Origin: a virus
Strand: one strand, 5' to 3'
DNA length: 36,699 nt
Virus record (IMG/VR): IMGVR_UViG_3300042922_000438
Location: 1-36,699 of that record
Translations under genes and position numbers: made by a program
Shown here: positions 7,776 to 14,916 of the stretch, in pieces
Numbering within the stretch: position 1 is the stretch's first letter
How the letters are laid out: every line of letters starts with the position of its first letter
Notes under the pieces: model-generated
The model's input: the letters and a program-made list of their open reading frames with translations, nothing else
Told to the model about the DNA's origin: nothing
Databases searched by the model: none

Positions 7776-8204
7776 ATGTTCAAGAATGTATCCGAGTACA
7801 TCGCTCACCTGGAAGCAAATGAAGTTCCCCAAGCCGAAATCGTGGCTACCCTGAAAGAAATTACTTCCCGGCCGGTTGTAGCATCCACTGGCAAGCGCCG
7901 CGGACAGTTGTCCGGTCTGGCTCTGGAAGACATGACCGAAGAGCAACTGAAGCGCGAAAAAATCAACGCCAATTCCGTTCTTTACAAGGCCACGCAGCGC
8001 GGTGCTTCCGAAGAAACCGTTGCCGCCAACAAGGCTCGCGTTGATGCTGTTACTGCCCGTCTGGAAGCTCTGAAGGGCGCCGCCAAGCCGGCTGAAGCTG
8101 CTCCTGCTGAGGGCACTGTTGAAGCTCCGGTTGTTACCGAAGAAGTGTATCAGGATGAAGCTCCTGTAACTCAGGAAGTCCTGGACGCTCTTAACGAGCT
8201 GTAA
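7776..8204 (+). CDS. Abundant-looking early protein of unknown function
   Basis: This is a 142-residue protein with an ideal AGGAGG site and a strong promoter. Residues 1-75 are helical and charged. Residues 85-142 are Ala/Pro/Glu/Val-rich (AAKPAEAAPAEG) and acidic, like a flexible linker ending in a short helix (TQEVLDALNEL). Codon use (GCC, CGC, CTG, GAA) is more biased than in its neighbours, which fits high expression or separate ancestry. No family is recognised. Its first-gene position suggests an early takeover or nucleoid-type role, which is inference. The gene is followed by the long stem-loop at 8242-8343. Confidence 0.8.
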   Translation: MFKNVSEYIAHLEANEVPQAEIVATLKEITSRPVVASTGKRRGQLSGLALEDMTEEQLKREKINANSVLYKATQRGASEETVAANKARVDAVTARLEALKGAAKPAEAAPAEGTVEAPVVTEEVYQDEAPVTQEVLDALNEL

Positions 8205-8241
8205 GAACATCGGCGGGTGTGCGACTCCACAACGCATACCC

Positions 8242-8343
8242 AGCCTTCACAAAGCACTGTAGGGCGATGAAGTTAATCTTCTACCTCCATTCGGAGCAGC
8301 CCATCTTTGTACCACCTACAGTGCTTTGTGAAGGCTTTCTTTT
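8242..8343 (+). ncRNA. 22-bp perfect stem with branched loop; terminator or small RNA
   Basis: 8242-8263 and 8315-8336 are perfectly complementary over 22 bp, enclosing a 51-nt loop, and are followed by TTCTTTT. Inside the loop, GAAG-TTAAT-CTTC and CTCC-ATTC-GGAG can form two small hairpins, giving a three-way or multi-branch fold. Ordinary terminators have 5-12 bp stems and tiny loops, so this looks like a stable RNA that also terminates transcription. It lies between two genes with no open frame of its own. Confidence 0.65.
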
Positions 8344-8382
8344 CGCCTTCTAGTTTAAAATATTTTAAAAGAGGTGCTGTAG

Positions 8383-8736
8383 ATGAAGTATGGTCATAAC
8401 GCGATGATGAAGCGTCGCAACGAAGCAAATATCGGCAAACCGCCGAAGGGATTCGACATCACGCTGGTACAAGTGATGGATACAATGAACCTTGACAAGT
8501 ATGAGCTGGCGTATCTCGGCCACATGACTTCCCGTGGGTCTGGTTTGGCTCATGCTACAATCGGTAACACAGTATGGTACCGCGAGCGGCAAGTAAAGGA
8601 ATTGATTGTAGGTAACGTGCCGGAGGAGTTCAAGCAGGTAGTTGATCTTCGCGATGGCAAAGGTGCAATTGAAGATCTCGGCAAACCCACCCTTCGCACT
8701 CTTGACAAGAAGTTAGCCAATGGCGAACAAGCTTAA
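8383..8736 (+). CDS. Hypothetical early protein
   Basis: This is a 117-residue protein with an AGAGGTG site 7 nt before the ATG. It is basic at the N-terminus (KYGHNAMMKRRNEANIGKPPKG) and otherwise mixed helix, with no Cys cluster or catalytic motif. Its last 17 bases overlap the SNF2 helicase gene, so the two are probably co-translated. I do not recognise the family. A DNA-binding or helicase-partner role is possible from position only. Confidence 0.75.
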   Translation: MKYGHNAMMKRRNEANIGKPPKGFDITLVQVMDTMNLDKYELAYLGHMTSRGSGLAHATIGNTVWYRERQVKELIVGNVPEEFKQVVDLRDGKGAIEDLGKPTLRTLDKKLANGEQA

Positions 8737-10450
8737 TATCAATGACAGGTACATCGTCATAACCTGTGACAGGGGCGACGCTGACTCTGTGTACCTAGCC
8801 GGCCAAATTCCGTATGTGCACAAGAACCGCCTTAATACTATCTTTCATACTACTGTGCGCAATATCGATCTTGTGCTTAAGCTATTCCGCAACATAGACT
8901 ACAACAACCTCGATAAACTCCCGCCTGCTATCCTCAAGATATACGACCAAGAAATGCGGCGACGAATCTGGACTAAATCTCTGCTAGAGCTGGGACCTGA
9001 GAAGCCTCCCGTAGGTGAAATAACGTTATTTCCTCATCAACAGCTCGGTAGGGAGATTGCCCAAGTAAATGACCGGTGGTGCTTCTTCTACGATACACGT
9101 ACCGGTAAGACTCCAATGTCCCTACAGATCATACAGGATGATGTTGACCTGTACCCTGGCCATCGCTGGCTAGTGTTATGCCCATTGATTCTTATTAAGA
9201 ATGCCTGGCTACCAGATGCTGCATCGCTGTTCCCAAGGCTCAAGGTTATCAATACGCATGGCAAATCTAGAGCCGCGCGTCTGGATGCGTTAAGTACAAC
9301 TGGCCATGCTTACCTCTGTAATATAGAATCGTTTGTAGATATGCGTGAACACCTTGAGAAGATGAACTTCCATGGCGTGATAATGGATGAGAGCTCGGCG
9401 ATGAAGAGCTACTCTTCTAAGTACAGCGTATCTGTAACGGAGTATGCGCAGCTGGTGCGTAAGTGGTATCTGCTTTCCGGCACCCCTGCACCTAACGGTG
9501 AATGGGAATACTACAAGCAACTACAGTCTGTAGATTACTACGGAGTGCATCAGTCCTTTAATCAATTTCAAGCTTACTTTTTTGACAACATATCAAGGAA
9601 CCCACAGTACAAAAAGCTGAGGGTCAAACCTGAGCGTCAGCAAGAGCTGATCTCGGTGCTGCAGAAATACTCGCACTCTGTGAATAAGGAAGATGTGCTC
9701 ACTACTCCTGGGCGTAAGTTCAGCACGGTTGAGTTTAAACTGCCTGATGAACTGAAGGCGCAGTACGACATGCTCAAGCAAGACCTTGCACTTAGTATTG
9801 GCGATAGCCTGACTATTACGTCGAAGAGTACGGCAGGCAATCTCAATAAGCTTAATCAAGTAACGTCCGGCTTCATTATCGACACCGAGGCTGCAATGCA
9901 TAATAAGCGAGTCAAGATTGCGAAAAGTCAGGGTGTAGAAGTACCACCGGAACTCGACTTTGAAAGAGACGAATGGTACTTGCTATCTGATTACCGCGTT
10001 AACGTATTGCAGCGCCTCATCGCCGATCGTATCAAGGATCGTCAAGCAATTATCTGGTGTTATTATCATAAGGAATTTGAACTTATTCAAAAGATGCTTG
10101 GTGATAAGGCATGTAGTGTGTACGGTGCTGTGGCGTATGAAGAAAAGAACAGAAATCTTGCTGACTTCAAAGCCGGTCGCAAGCAATTCCTACTGGCGCA
10201 TCCAGCGTCTGTAGGTAAGGGTCTAACCATGACTAACGCTCACGTCTGTGTGTACTTTAGCATGGGGTATTCTCTGGAGCTGTGGCAGCAATCCATCGAA
10301 CGTATATATGGTGACATATCTAAGCAGCCCAACCCATGTGAGTACTATATCCTAATTGCGAAAGGTACTGTAGACAAAGTAATTTATGATGTAGTAAGGT
10401 ACAAGGGCGACATGAGCGCTGAGGTACTGAGTCACCTCAAAGGAGGTTAA
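8720..10450 (+). CDS. SNF2-type superfamily 2 helicase/ATPase
   Basis: This is a 576-residue protein with SF2 motifs in order: Q-like FPHQQLGREIA, Walker A TRTGKT (126-131), LVLCPLILIKNAW (Ia), DESS (223-226; Walker B), LLSGTPAPNGEWEYYKQL (III), and in the second RecA domain LLAHPASVGKGLTMTNA (V) and SLELWQQSIERIYG (VI). This is the phage SNF2 helicase layout, acting as a dsDNA translocase in replication, recombination or fork restart. The ATG lies inside the preceding gene. The stop is one base before the AbrB-like gene. Confidence 0.9.
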   Translation: MANKLNINDRYIVITCDRGDADSVYLAGQIPYVHKNRLNTIFHTTVRNIDLVLKLFRNIDYNNLDKLPPAILKIYDQEMRRRIWTKSLLELGPEKPPVGEITLFPHQQLGREIAQVNDRWCFFYDTRTGKTPMSLQIIQDDVDLYPGHRWLVLCPLILIKNAWLPDAASLFPRLKVINTHGKSRAARLDALSTTGHAYLCNIESFVDMREHLEKMNFHGVIMDESSAMKSYSSKYSVSVTEYAQLVRKWYLLSGTPAPNGEWEYYKQLQSVDYYGVHQSFNQFQAYFFDNISRNPQYKKLRVKPERQQELISVLQKYSHSVNKEDVLTTPGRKFSTVEFKLPDELKAQYDMLKQDLALSIGDSLTITSKSTAGNLNKLNQVTSGFIIDTEAAMHNKRVKIAKSQGVEVPPELDFERDEWYLLSDYRVNVLQRLIADRIKDRQAIIWCYYHKEFELIQKMLGDKACSVYGAVAYEEKNRNLADFKAGRKQFLLAHPASVGKGLTMTNAHVCVYFSMGYSLELWQQSIERIYGDISKQPNPCEYYILIAKGTVDKVIYDVVRYKGDMSAEVLSHLKGG

Positions 10451-10451
10451 C

Positions 10452-10637
10452 ATGCCGTTCTCACTCAAGTTTGTAAAGGTAACCAATCCTAAGAACGTCG
10501 TTGTTCAGATACCCGGTCATATCGCTCAAAACAAGTGGGCAGTCAAAGAAGGGGATGAGTTGGAGGTATTGGCTAACGATGACAACTCGATTACCATCAG
10601 ACCTAAAGCGCCACCGGCTCGAGGCGTCCCTAACTGA
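10452..10637 (+). CDS. AbrB/SpoVT-like small DNA-binding protein
   Basis: This is a 61-residue protein with AAAGGAGG immediately upstream. The centre (VVVQIPGHIAQNKWAVKEGDELEV... SITIRPK) follows the swapped-hairpin AbrB/MazE pattern: an IP-x-x-[IV] core, then GD-x-[LV]-x-V and a basic end. Members dimerise and bind DNA as regulators or antitoxins. No toxin gene is next to it; its downstream neighbour is a nuclease whose frame starts inside this gene. A regulator of phage or host genes is the likely role. Confidence 0.65.
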   Translation: MPFSLKFVKVTNPKNVVVQIPGHIAQNKWAVKEGDELEVLANDDNSITIRPKAPPARGVPN

Positions 10638-10899
10638 GGACACCAGGAACTGGTTATCACTGCAGCTCGACGTTGCGTTCTACAAAGCCTCTGACAGGTA
10701 CACGATCGGCGTGTCTGACTTTATCATCTGTGTGAGAGGAATTATGGTGTGCGCTGAGCTCAAAGCCGATATGGGCACCCCGTCGCCACAGCAGCTGTCT
10801 TTTATACGAGCATTTGAGCAGGCCGGCGCTGTGTGTGGGGTATGCTACACCCTTGGCGATGTAAAGGACCTTGTAGATAAAGCGAGGTCAATGAGATGA
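10579..10899 (+). CDS. VRR-NUC domain nuclease
   Basis: This small PD-(D/E)XK-type nuclease resembles phage VRR-NUC proteins: LDVAFYKASDRYTIGVSDFIICVRGIMVCAELKADMGTPSPQQLSFIRAFEQAG. The catalytic set is the Asp of GVSDF and the E-x-K of AELKA, with the downstream Q. The start is uncertain: ATG 10579 has GGAGGT at 10562-10567, and ATG 10555 and TTG 10501 are upstream alternatives. From 10579 it has 106 residues and overlaps the AbrB-like gene by 59 bp. It shares ATGA with the following sigma gene. VRR-NUC proteins cut branched or flap DNA, fitting the SNF2 helicase neighbour. Confidence 0.8.
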   Translation: MTTRLPSDLKRHRLEASLTEDTRNWLSLQLDVAFYKASDRYTIGVSDFIICVRGIMVCAELKADMGTPSPQQLSFIRAFEQAGAVCGVCYTLGDVKDLVDKARSMR

Positions 10900-11501
10900 A
10901 TGAAACAAAACGATTGTTGCGCTTACCGCGTACACCGGATATTCTTGACGCTGTAATAAGGTTAAACCTTGGATTGGTATGGAAGCAGATTCACAGGCTA
11001 CACCTCGATAAAGATGATGATGCGCTGAGCATTGGGTACGAAGCATTGTATAGAGCTGCCAAGACGTACGACAGTGATGTCTCGACTAGGTTCTCTACAT
11101 ACGCTACAGTCACAATCTACAACGCCTTATGTGGTCATATTCGTACGCAGCGTACCAAAAGCGCAGCTGATGAAAAAGCTACGCTTTATCTTGACAGCCC
11201 TGTAGGAGAAGGCGCAGTTCTTCGTGATGTCATATCTAATGGCGTGAACGTAGAAGAAACGTTTTTGATTACAGAGCATATTACAGAGGTGCGGCGGGCA
11301 GTTGATATTTGTTTTATGCAGCTTGGTAATAGCTCTTTGAAAAAGGCTATAGTCCAGGAGTGGATTGACTCTGGGTTCTCAATAACTCAGGAAGAAATAG
11401 CCGAGCGTGTAGGATGCACTCAGACGTACACAAGCCATGTGCTAAAAACGTTTCGGCACAAATTGGAGGTATACCTGAATGGACTTTACGGCAATAGCTA
11501 A
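10896..11501 (+). CDS. Sigma-70 family RNA polymerase sigma factor
   Basis: This is a 201-residue protein. Region 2 is visible as SIGYEALYRAAKTYDSDVSTRFSTYATVTIYNAL (about 45-80), and region 4 helix-turn-helix as ITQEEIAERVGCTQTYTSHVLKTFRHKL (about 165-195). The middle is short, so regions 3 and 1 are missing or reduced. It would redirect host RNA polymerase to phage promoters, either the middle or late set. The ATG overlaps the VRR-NUC stop (ATGA), and the stop lies inside the ligase gene. It is clearly different from the second sigma at 30444, which is much closer to sporulation sigmas. Confidence 0.8.
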   Translation: MNETKRLLRLPRTPDILDAVIRLNLGLVWKQIHRLHLDKDDDALSIGYEALYRAAKTYDSDVSTRFSTYATVTIYNALCGHIRTQRTKSAADEKATLYLDSPVGEGAVLRDVISNGVNVEETFLITEHITEVRRAVDICFMQLGNSSLKKAIVQEWIDSGFSITQEEIAERVGCTQTYTSHVLKTFRHKLEVYLNGLYGNS

Positions 11502-12810
11502 TGCGGCGATGCAGCTGGCGAACGCAACAGGCAGAAATGCAAAAATGAGGCTTCTTAAGCACTATGAAACGCTTGAGGGCTTTAAGGATGTAATGAAGTT
11601 CATCTATGACCCGGCTGTAGCTACAGGCATCGCTGACGCAAAGCTTAACAAGAAGGCTGTAGTGTACCAACATCTACAGGCTCCTGTAGTTATCGGGCCT
11701 TATGAAATGATGTCATACCTCAAGACCAATAACACTGGTTCTGACGCTGACGTATCATATTGCTGGCAGTTCATGAACCAACAGCCTACAGATGAAACGC
11801 TTTGGCTGGCACGCGCACTGGTTACACAAAACCTTCGCATAGGTGTCAACGCGTCAACACTGAACGCCGTGTATGGCAAAGGTTTTATCATGAAGATTGA
11901 CATGATGCGCGGTACTCTGTACGGTGATGTTACGAAAACTACCTGGCCTATGATCGCTACTGAAAAGCTCGACGGCCAACGCAGACTCCTGGTAAAAGAT
12001 AACGGCCGTATTACTATCTACACTCGCAACGGACTTATCGACGAGGGGTACGTAGATATTGTAACTGAAGCCATGTTCCTGCCTGATAACTATATGTACG
12101 ATGGAGAGCTGCTGGCTATTGGTAACTTTGCTGACAGCATAGAGCAGCGCCAGGTCACATCATCTCTGGCTTCTAAAGCAGGTATTAAGAAAGATCTTAC
12201 CTACAACATTTTCGATGCTGTGCCGATTGCCGCTGTGCGTGAGGGTTACTACCAAGCCTCTACCAGGCATCGCAAATTGATGTTGGCTGCATGGTTTGGT
12301 GACGTTCAAACTATTGCGCAATTCCGTAATGATGCGGAGGCAGTTGTAAAACAGTATAACCTGCCATTCACGTTTGATCTTATCAAGCCTGTACCTGTGC
12401 TTAAGATAGTGACCAGCGAGGAAGAAATGCTTGAGCTGGCAGAGAAGCTGTGGGCTGGTGGTCGTGAAGGCTTGATGCTTAACAACCCAACGGCTAACTA
12501 CCAATTCAAGCAAACCAAGGACATGCTTAAAGTGAAGCGTGTTAAGGAATACGACTTGCGCGTCATAGACATCTACGAAGGCACCAATGACTTTGTAGGT
12601 ATGATGGGCGGCGTGATCGTGGAATACAAGGGCTACAGAGTTGGGTGTGGCTCCGGGTTTTCTGTTGATCAGCGCAAGCAGTTCTGGGCAAACAAGCGTG
12701 ACATTGTAGGTAAGCTTGTAGAAGTAGAAAGCTTCGGCGAATCGAAGAATAAAACCGGTGGGCTGTCTCTGAACTGTCCTATCTTCAAGCGTATCAAAGG
12801 CGGCGCGTAA
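11479..12810 (+). CDS. lig: ATP-dependent DNA ligase
   Basis: This is a 443-residue protein with GGAGG 10-11 nt before the ATG. Motif I EKLDGQR places the adenylated lysine at K163; motif III YMYDGELLAIG, motif IV EGLMLNN and motif V TKDMLKVKRV follow, then an OB domain (DLRVIDIYEG... VEVESFGESK). The 160-residue N-terminal helical region is typical of phage ligases larger than T7's. It seals nicks in lagging-strand DNA using ATP, and sits with RNase H as an Okazaki-fragment maturation pair. Confidence 0.95.
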   Translation: MDFTAIANAAMQLANATGRNAKMRLLKHYETLEGFKDVMKFIYDPAVATGIADAKLNKKAVVYQHLQAPVVIGPYEMMSYLKTNNTGSDADVSYCWQFMNQQPTDETLWLARALVTQNLRIGVNASTLNAVYGKGFIMKIDMMRGTLYGDVTKTTWPMIATEKLDGQRRLLVKDNGRITIYTRNGLIDEGYVDIVTEAMFLPDNYMYDGELLAIGNFADSIEQRQVTSSLASKAGIKKDLTYNIFDAVPIAAVREGYYQASTRHRKLMLAAWFGDVQTIAQFRNDAEAVVKQYNLPFTFDLIKPVPVLKIVTSEEEMLELAEKLWAGGREGLMLNNPTANYQFKQTKDMLKVKRVKEYDLRVIDIYEGTNDFVGMMGGVIVEYKGYRVGCGSGFSVDQRKQFWANKRDIVGKLVEVESFGESKNKTGGLSLNCPIFKRIKGGA

Positions 12811-12813
12811 ATT

Positions 12814-13335
12814 ATGCCGCCCATGAAGACTAAACAGCAAGCAGCCAAGCGTCGATCAATTAAGGCAGCTAAGCTTATACTTCAGGGCAATACAGTAAGG
12901 GACGTTGCGGATATGCTAGGCATGTCCAAGACGCAAATTCACAAAGACGTGACCTACAACATGAAAGAGTACGACCTTGACCTATATCGTAAGGTTCAAG
13001 CGGCTTTGGCAAATAACAAGCAAGAAGGCTATAGAAAAGCAGGGGAGGCGTTGGCAGCTATGACCAGAAGCTACAAGCGTAATCCACAGCTTGAAGAAGC
13101 TGTTCGTGAAAAGGCTGTGCAGTGTGCGCAGTTAGTAGTTAATGACAAGCTAACTATACGTGAGGTGTGTAGCAGACTTGACATGTCTAGGGCTACTGTG
13201 CATGTGTACCTTACCAAGCAGTTACCGAAATGGTATCCGTTTATGGCTGAGCAGGTCAAGCGACAGCTTGCAATTAATCTTAAAGAAGGCCGTTCATTAG
13301 GTGGCTACAATTCAACGAAAAGAGGTACAAAATGA
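12814..13335 (+). CDS. Tandem SpoIIID-like regulator (two HTH domains)
   Basis: This is a 173-residue protein made of two copies of the SpoIIID fold. Copy 1 has RSIKAAKLILQGNTVRDVAD, followed by MLGMSKTQIHKDVTYNM and a C-helix ending QEGYRKAGEAL. Copy 2 has AVQCAQLVVNDKLTIREVCS, followed by RLDMSRATVHVYLTKQLPKW and a C-helix ending EGRSLGGYNSTKRGTK. Host SpoIIID has one such unit (TVR-IAKEFGVSKSTVHKDL-ERLPE). SpoIIID is a mother-cell transcription regulator that binds DNA as a monomer, so a covalent dimer would recognise a longer or paired site. It overlaps the RNase H start (ATGA). ATG 12823 is an alternative start. Confidence 0.75.
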   Translation: MPPMKTKQQAAKRRSIKAAKLILQGNTVRDVADMLGMSKTQIHKDVTYNMKEYDLDLYRKVQAALANNKQEGYRKAGEALAAMTRSYKRNPQLEEAVREKAVQCAQLVVNDKLTIREVCSRLDMSRATVHVYLTKQLPKWYPFMAEQVKRQLAINLKEGRSLGGYNSTKRGTK

Positions 13336-14018
13336 TCTTATTCGCTATTGACGGAGCATCGCGACGTAACGGCAAACCTGACTGTATTTCTACAGGTAGT
13401 GCCATTATGCAGCGCATGGATACAACTGGTGCTTCTTATTCGCTTCGCTACCGGGTTGAGTACGAATCTACAAACCAGCGTGGTGAGATGAATGGACTCA
13501 TCTGTGCTTTACAGACACTGCTTGACTTGGATGACAGCGAAAAGGAAGTAAGTATCCTCACAGACTCTGAGTACCTGTTCAACTCCATGACCAAGCTCTG
13601 GTACCTCAACTGGGAGCTTAAAGGCTGGCTTACCAAGGATGGCAATCCTGTGAAGAACCAGGACAACTGGGAGTATATAGCTGAGCTTGTAGGTAGAGTT
13701 CAGGACCGTGGCTTTGAGATTACGTACTTCCACATTAAGGGTCACCTTTACCAAATGCCAAAGTCAGTGCAGAAGCAAATGTTCATGTGGCTCAGCGACC
13801 CTGACTCTACAAAGCAGCTGTACGCTATTCTAGTTAATGATATTATTGCTAGCTGGGATGTGCCTGAGTTTGCTGAACGCGTCGCTAATGCCAAAGCAAA
13901 GTTTGTAGAAAACCATGCGCATGAGATTGAAGATAACACTATGTCTCGTTTTATTGCGCTGAACACGATCGCAGATTTATACGCAACTTACACAATTGAG
14001 CAGGCGGTAAATAACTAG
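13332..14018 (+). CDS. rnhA: Ribonuclease HI-like
   Basis: This is a 228-residue protein. RNase HI motifs: FAIDGASRRNG with D7, NQRGEMNGLICAL with E52, SILTDSEYLFNSM with D78, the W-x-L-x-GW...GNPVKNQDNWEYI handle-like segment, and ITYFHIKGH with H138; the last acidic residue is probably D170 in LVNDIIA. About 30 residues separate H138 from D170, more than in E. coli, and a C-terminal extension of about 55 residues follows. It removes RNA from RNA:DNA hybrids such as Okazaki primers, in keeping with the ligase two genes upstream. Confidence 0.85.
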   Translation: MILFAIDGASRRNGKPDCISTGSAIMQRMDTTGASYSLRYRVEYESTNQRGEMNGLICALQTLLDLDDSEKEVSILTDSEYLFNSMTKLWYLNWELKGWLTKDGNPVKNQDNWEYIAELVGRVQDRGFEITYFHIKGHLYQMPKSVQKQMFMWLSDPDSTKQLYAILVNDIIASWDVPEFAERVANAKAKFVENHAHEIEDNTMSRFIALNTIADLYATYTIEQAVNN

Positions 14019-14034
14019 CCCGTGAAAATACTGG

Positions 14035-14063
14035 AACACTGTTGCGTATAAATGTGATATAAT
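14035..14063 (+). promoter_or_regulatory. Promoter of the replication/nucleotide operon
   Basis: TATAAT (14058-14063) with upstream TGA (extended -10), 17-bp spacer and weak -35 AACACT (14035-14040). The stretch AATGTGATATAAT is identical to that at 22753-22765. Confidence 0.75.
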
Positions 14064-14070
14064 TAAAAGG

Positions 14071-14085
14071 TGGCAAAAATTGCCA
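14071..14085 (+). other. 5'-end hairpin of the replication transcript
   Basis: TGGCAA (14071-14076), AAA loop, TTGCCA (14080-14085), starting a few bases after the expected +1 and before AGGAGGG at 14093-14099. It is the same arrangement as at 7740 and 22774. Confidence 0.55.
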
Positions 14086-14105
14086 TACTATTAGGAGGGT
14101 AACAA

Positions 14106-14876
14106 ATGAGCGAAGAGAAGAAGCAACTATCTGAAGGCGCTGAAGAAGAGAAGCAATTATCTACACACCTTGAGGCTCCCATGGGTTTTGAAGACGAAAA
14201 AGATGGCGACTTTATCATTCCCCGCGTTAAGATCATCCAGCTGCTCAGTCCTGAGTTTAAGGAAAAGATTGCCGATGACGGCGATATCCTTAACTCGCTG
14301 ACGAAAGAAAAGCTCAATGGTGCCGTGTTCATCCCTGTCTTCAAGTTCGACAACAACATCAAGTGGAAACCCCGCTCTGAGGGTGGCGGCATTGCCTGCA
14401 TCGCAAAGGATGCAAAGTGCGGCGTGCCTTCCGACGGTTCCCCGTTCCTCCTCTGCCGCGACTGCAAAGCTAATGAGTTTGACAACTCTAAGCAAGGCGC
14501 CGCCTCGTTCCCTACCTGCACTAAATATATTAACTTCTTCGGCTTTATCCAAGGCGAGCCGTTCCCCATCGTACTCAGCTTCGCAAAGACCAGCTACAAC
14601 GAAGGCAAGAAGCTTTACAGCCTGGCTAAGGTTACCATGCAGAACATGTGGAACCATGGCTACAAGCTGACCACCAAGAAAATGGCCAAGGGTGGCAATG
14701 AGTGGTTTGTCCCTGTAGTTACTGCTGCAGGCAAGACCTCTGACGAGGATCGTGCTTACGCCCGTCAAATGTTTGAGAACTTCCGTAACCGTGAGCTCAA
14801 GGTTGACACTGAGGAGTCTGAGGGCTCTTCTGATCAAGGCGGTACTACTGCAAGTGCTGAAGGTCAAGAGTTTTAA
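14106..14876 (+). CDS. Putative phage ssDNA-binding protein with zinc site
   Basis: This is a 256-residue protein, first gene after a strong promoter and hairpin. The acidic N-terminus is followed by DGDFIIPRVKIIQLLSPEFKEK and VFIPVFKFDNNIKWKPRSEGGGI, a pattern found in phage proteins beside replication genes. A Cys cluster (CIAKDAKCG, CRDCK, then TCTKY) could bind zinc. The C-terminal 35 residues are Glu/Ser/Gly-rich and end in GQEF, an acidic tail with terminal Phe like the partner-recruiting tails of SSB and T7 gp2.5. Placement directly before the primase-helicase fits. Assignment is inferred, without a clear OB signature. Confidence 0.6.
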   Translation: MSEEKKQLSEGAEEEKQLSTHLEAPMGFEDEKDGDFIIPRVKIIQLLSPEFKEKIADDGDILNSLTKEKLNGAVFIPVFKFDNNIKWKPRSEGGGIACIAKDAKCGVPSDGSPFLLCRDCKANEFDNSKQGAASFPTCTKYINFFGFIQGEPFPIVLSFAKTSYNEGKKLYSLAKVTMQNMWNHGYKLTTKKMAKGGNEWFVPVVTAAGKTSDEDRAYARQMFENFRNRELKVDTEESEGSSDQGGTTASAEGQEF

Positions 14877-14888
14877 TTAGCTACACGG

Positions 14889-14912
14889 GAGGGGCTCTGG
14901 ATAGGGCTCCTC
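14889..14912 (+). other. Hairpin over the primase-helicase ribosome site
   Basis: GAGGGGCTCT (14889-14898) pairs with AGGGCTCCTC (14903-14912) across a GGAT loop, with one mismatch and one G-T pair, ending 4 nt before ATG 14917. It contains the only good Shine-Dalgarno-like stretch (GGGAGGGG, 14887-14894), so folding would change access to it. No U-run follows, so it is not a terminator. Confidence 0.45.
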
Positions 14913-14916
14913 TTAC

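Noticed and set aside
7659-8237. 192-codon - strand frame over the early gene at 7776
   Set aside because: It runs antisense to a gene with ideal promoter, hairpin and ribosome site. Its composition is low-complexity aromatic, as expected of a shadow frame.
10452-10899. Toxin-antitoxin pair (AbrB/MazE-like plus downstream gene)
   Set aside because: The downstream gene is a VRR-NUC nuclease of the replication type, not a MazF/PIN toxin, so a TA module is not supported.
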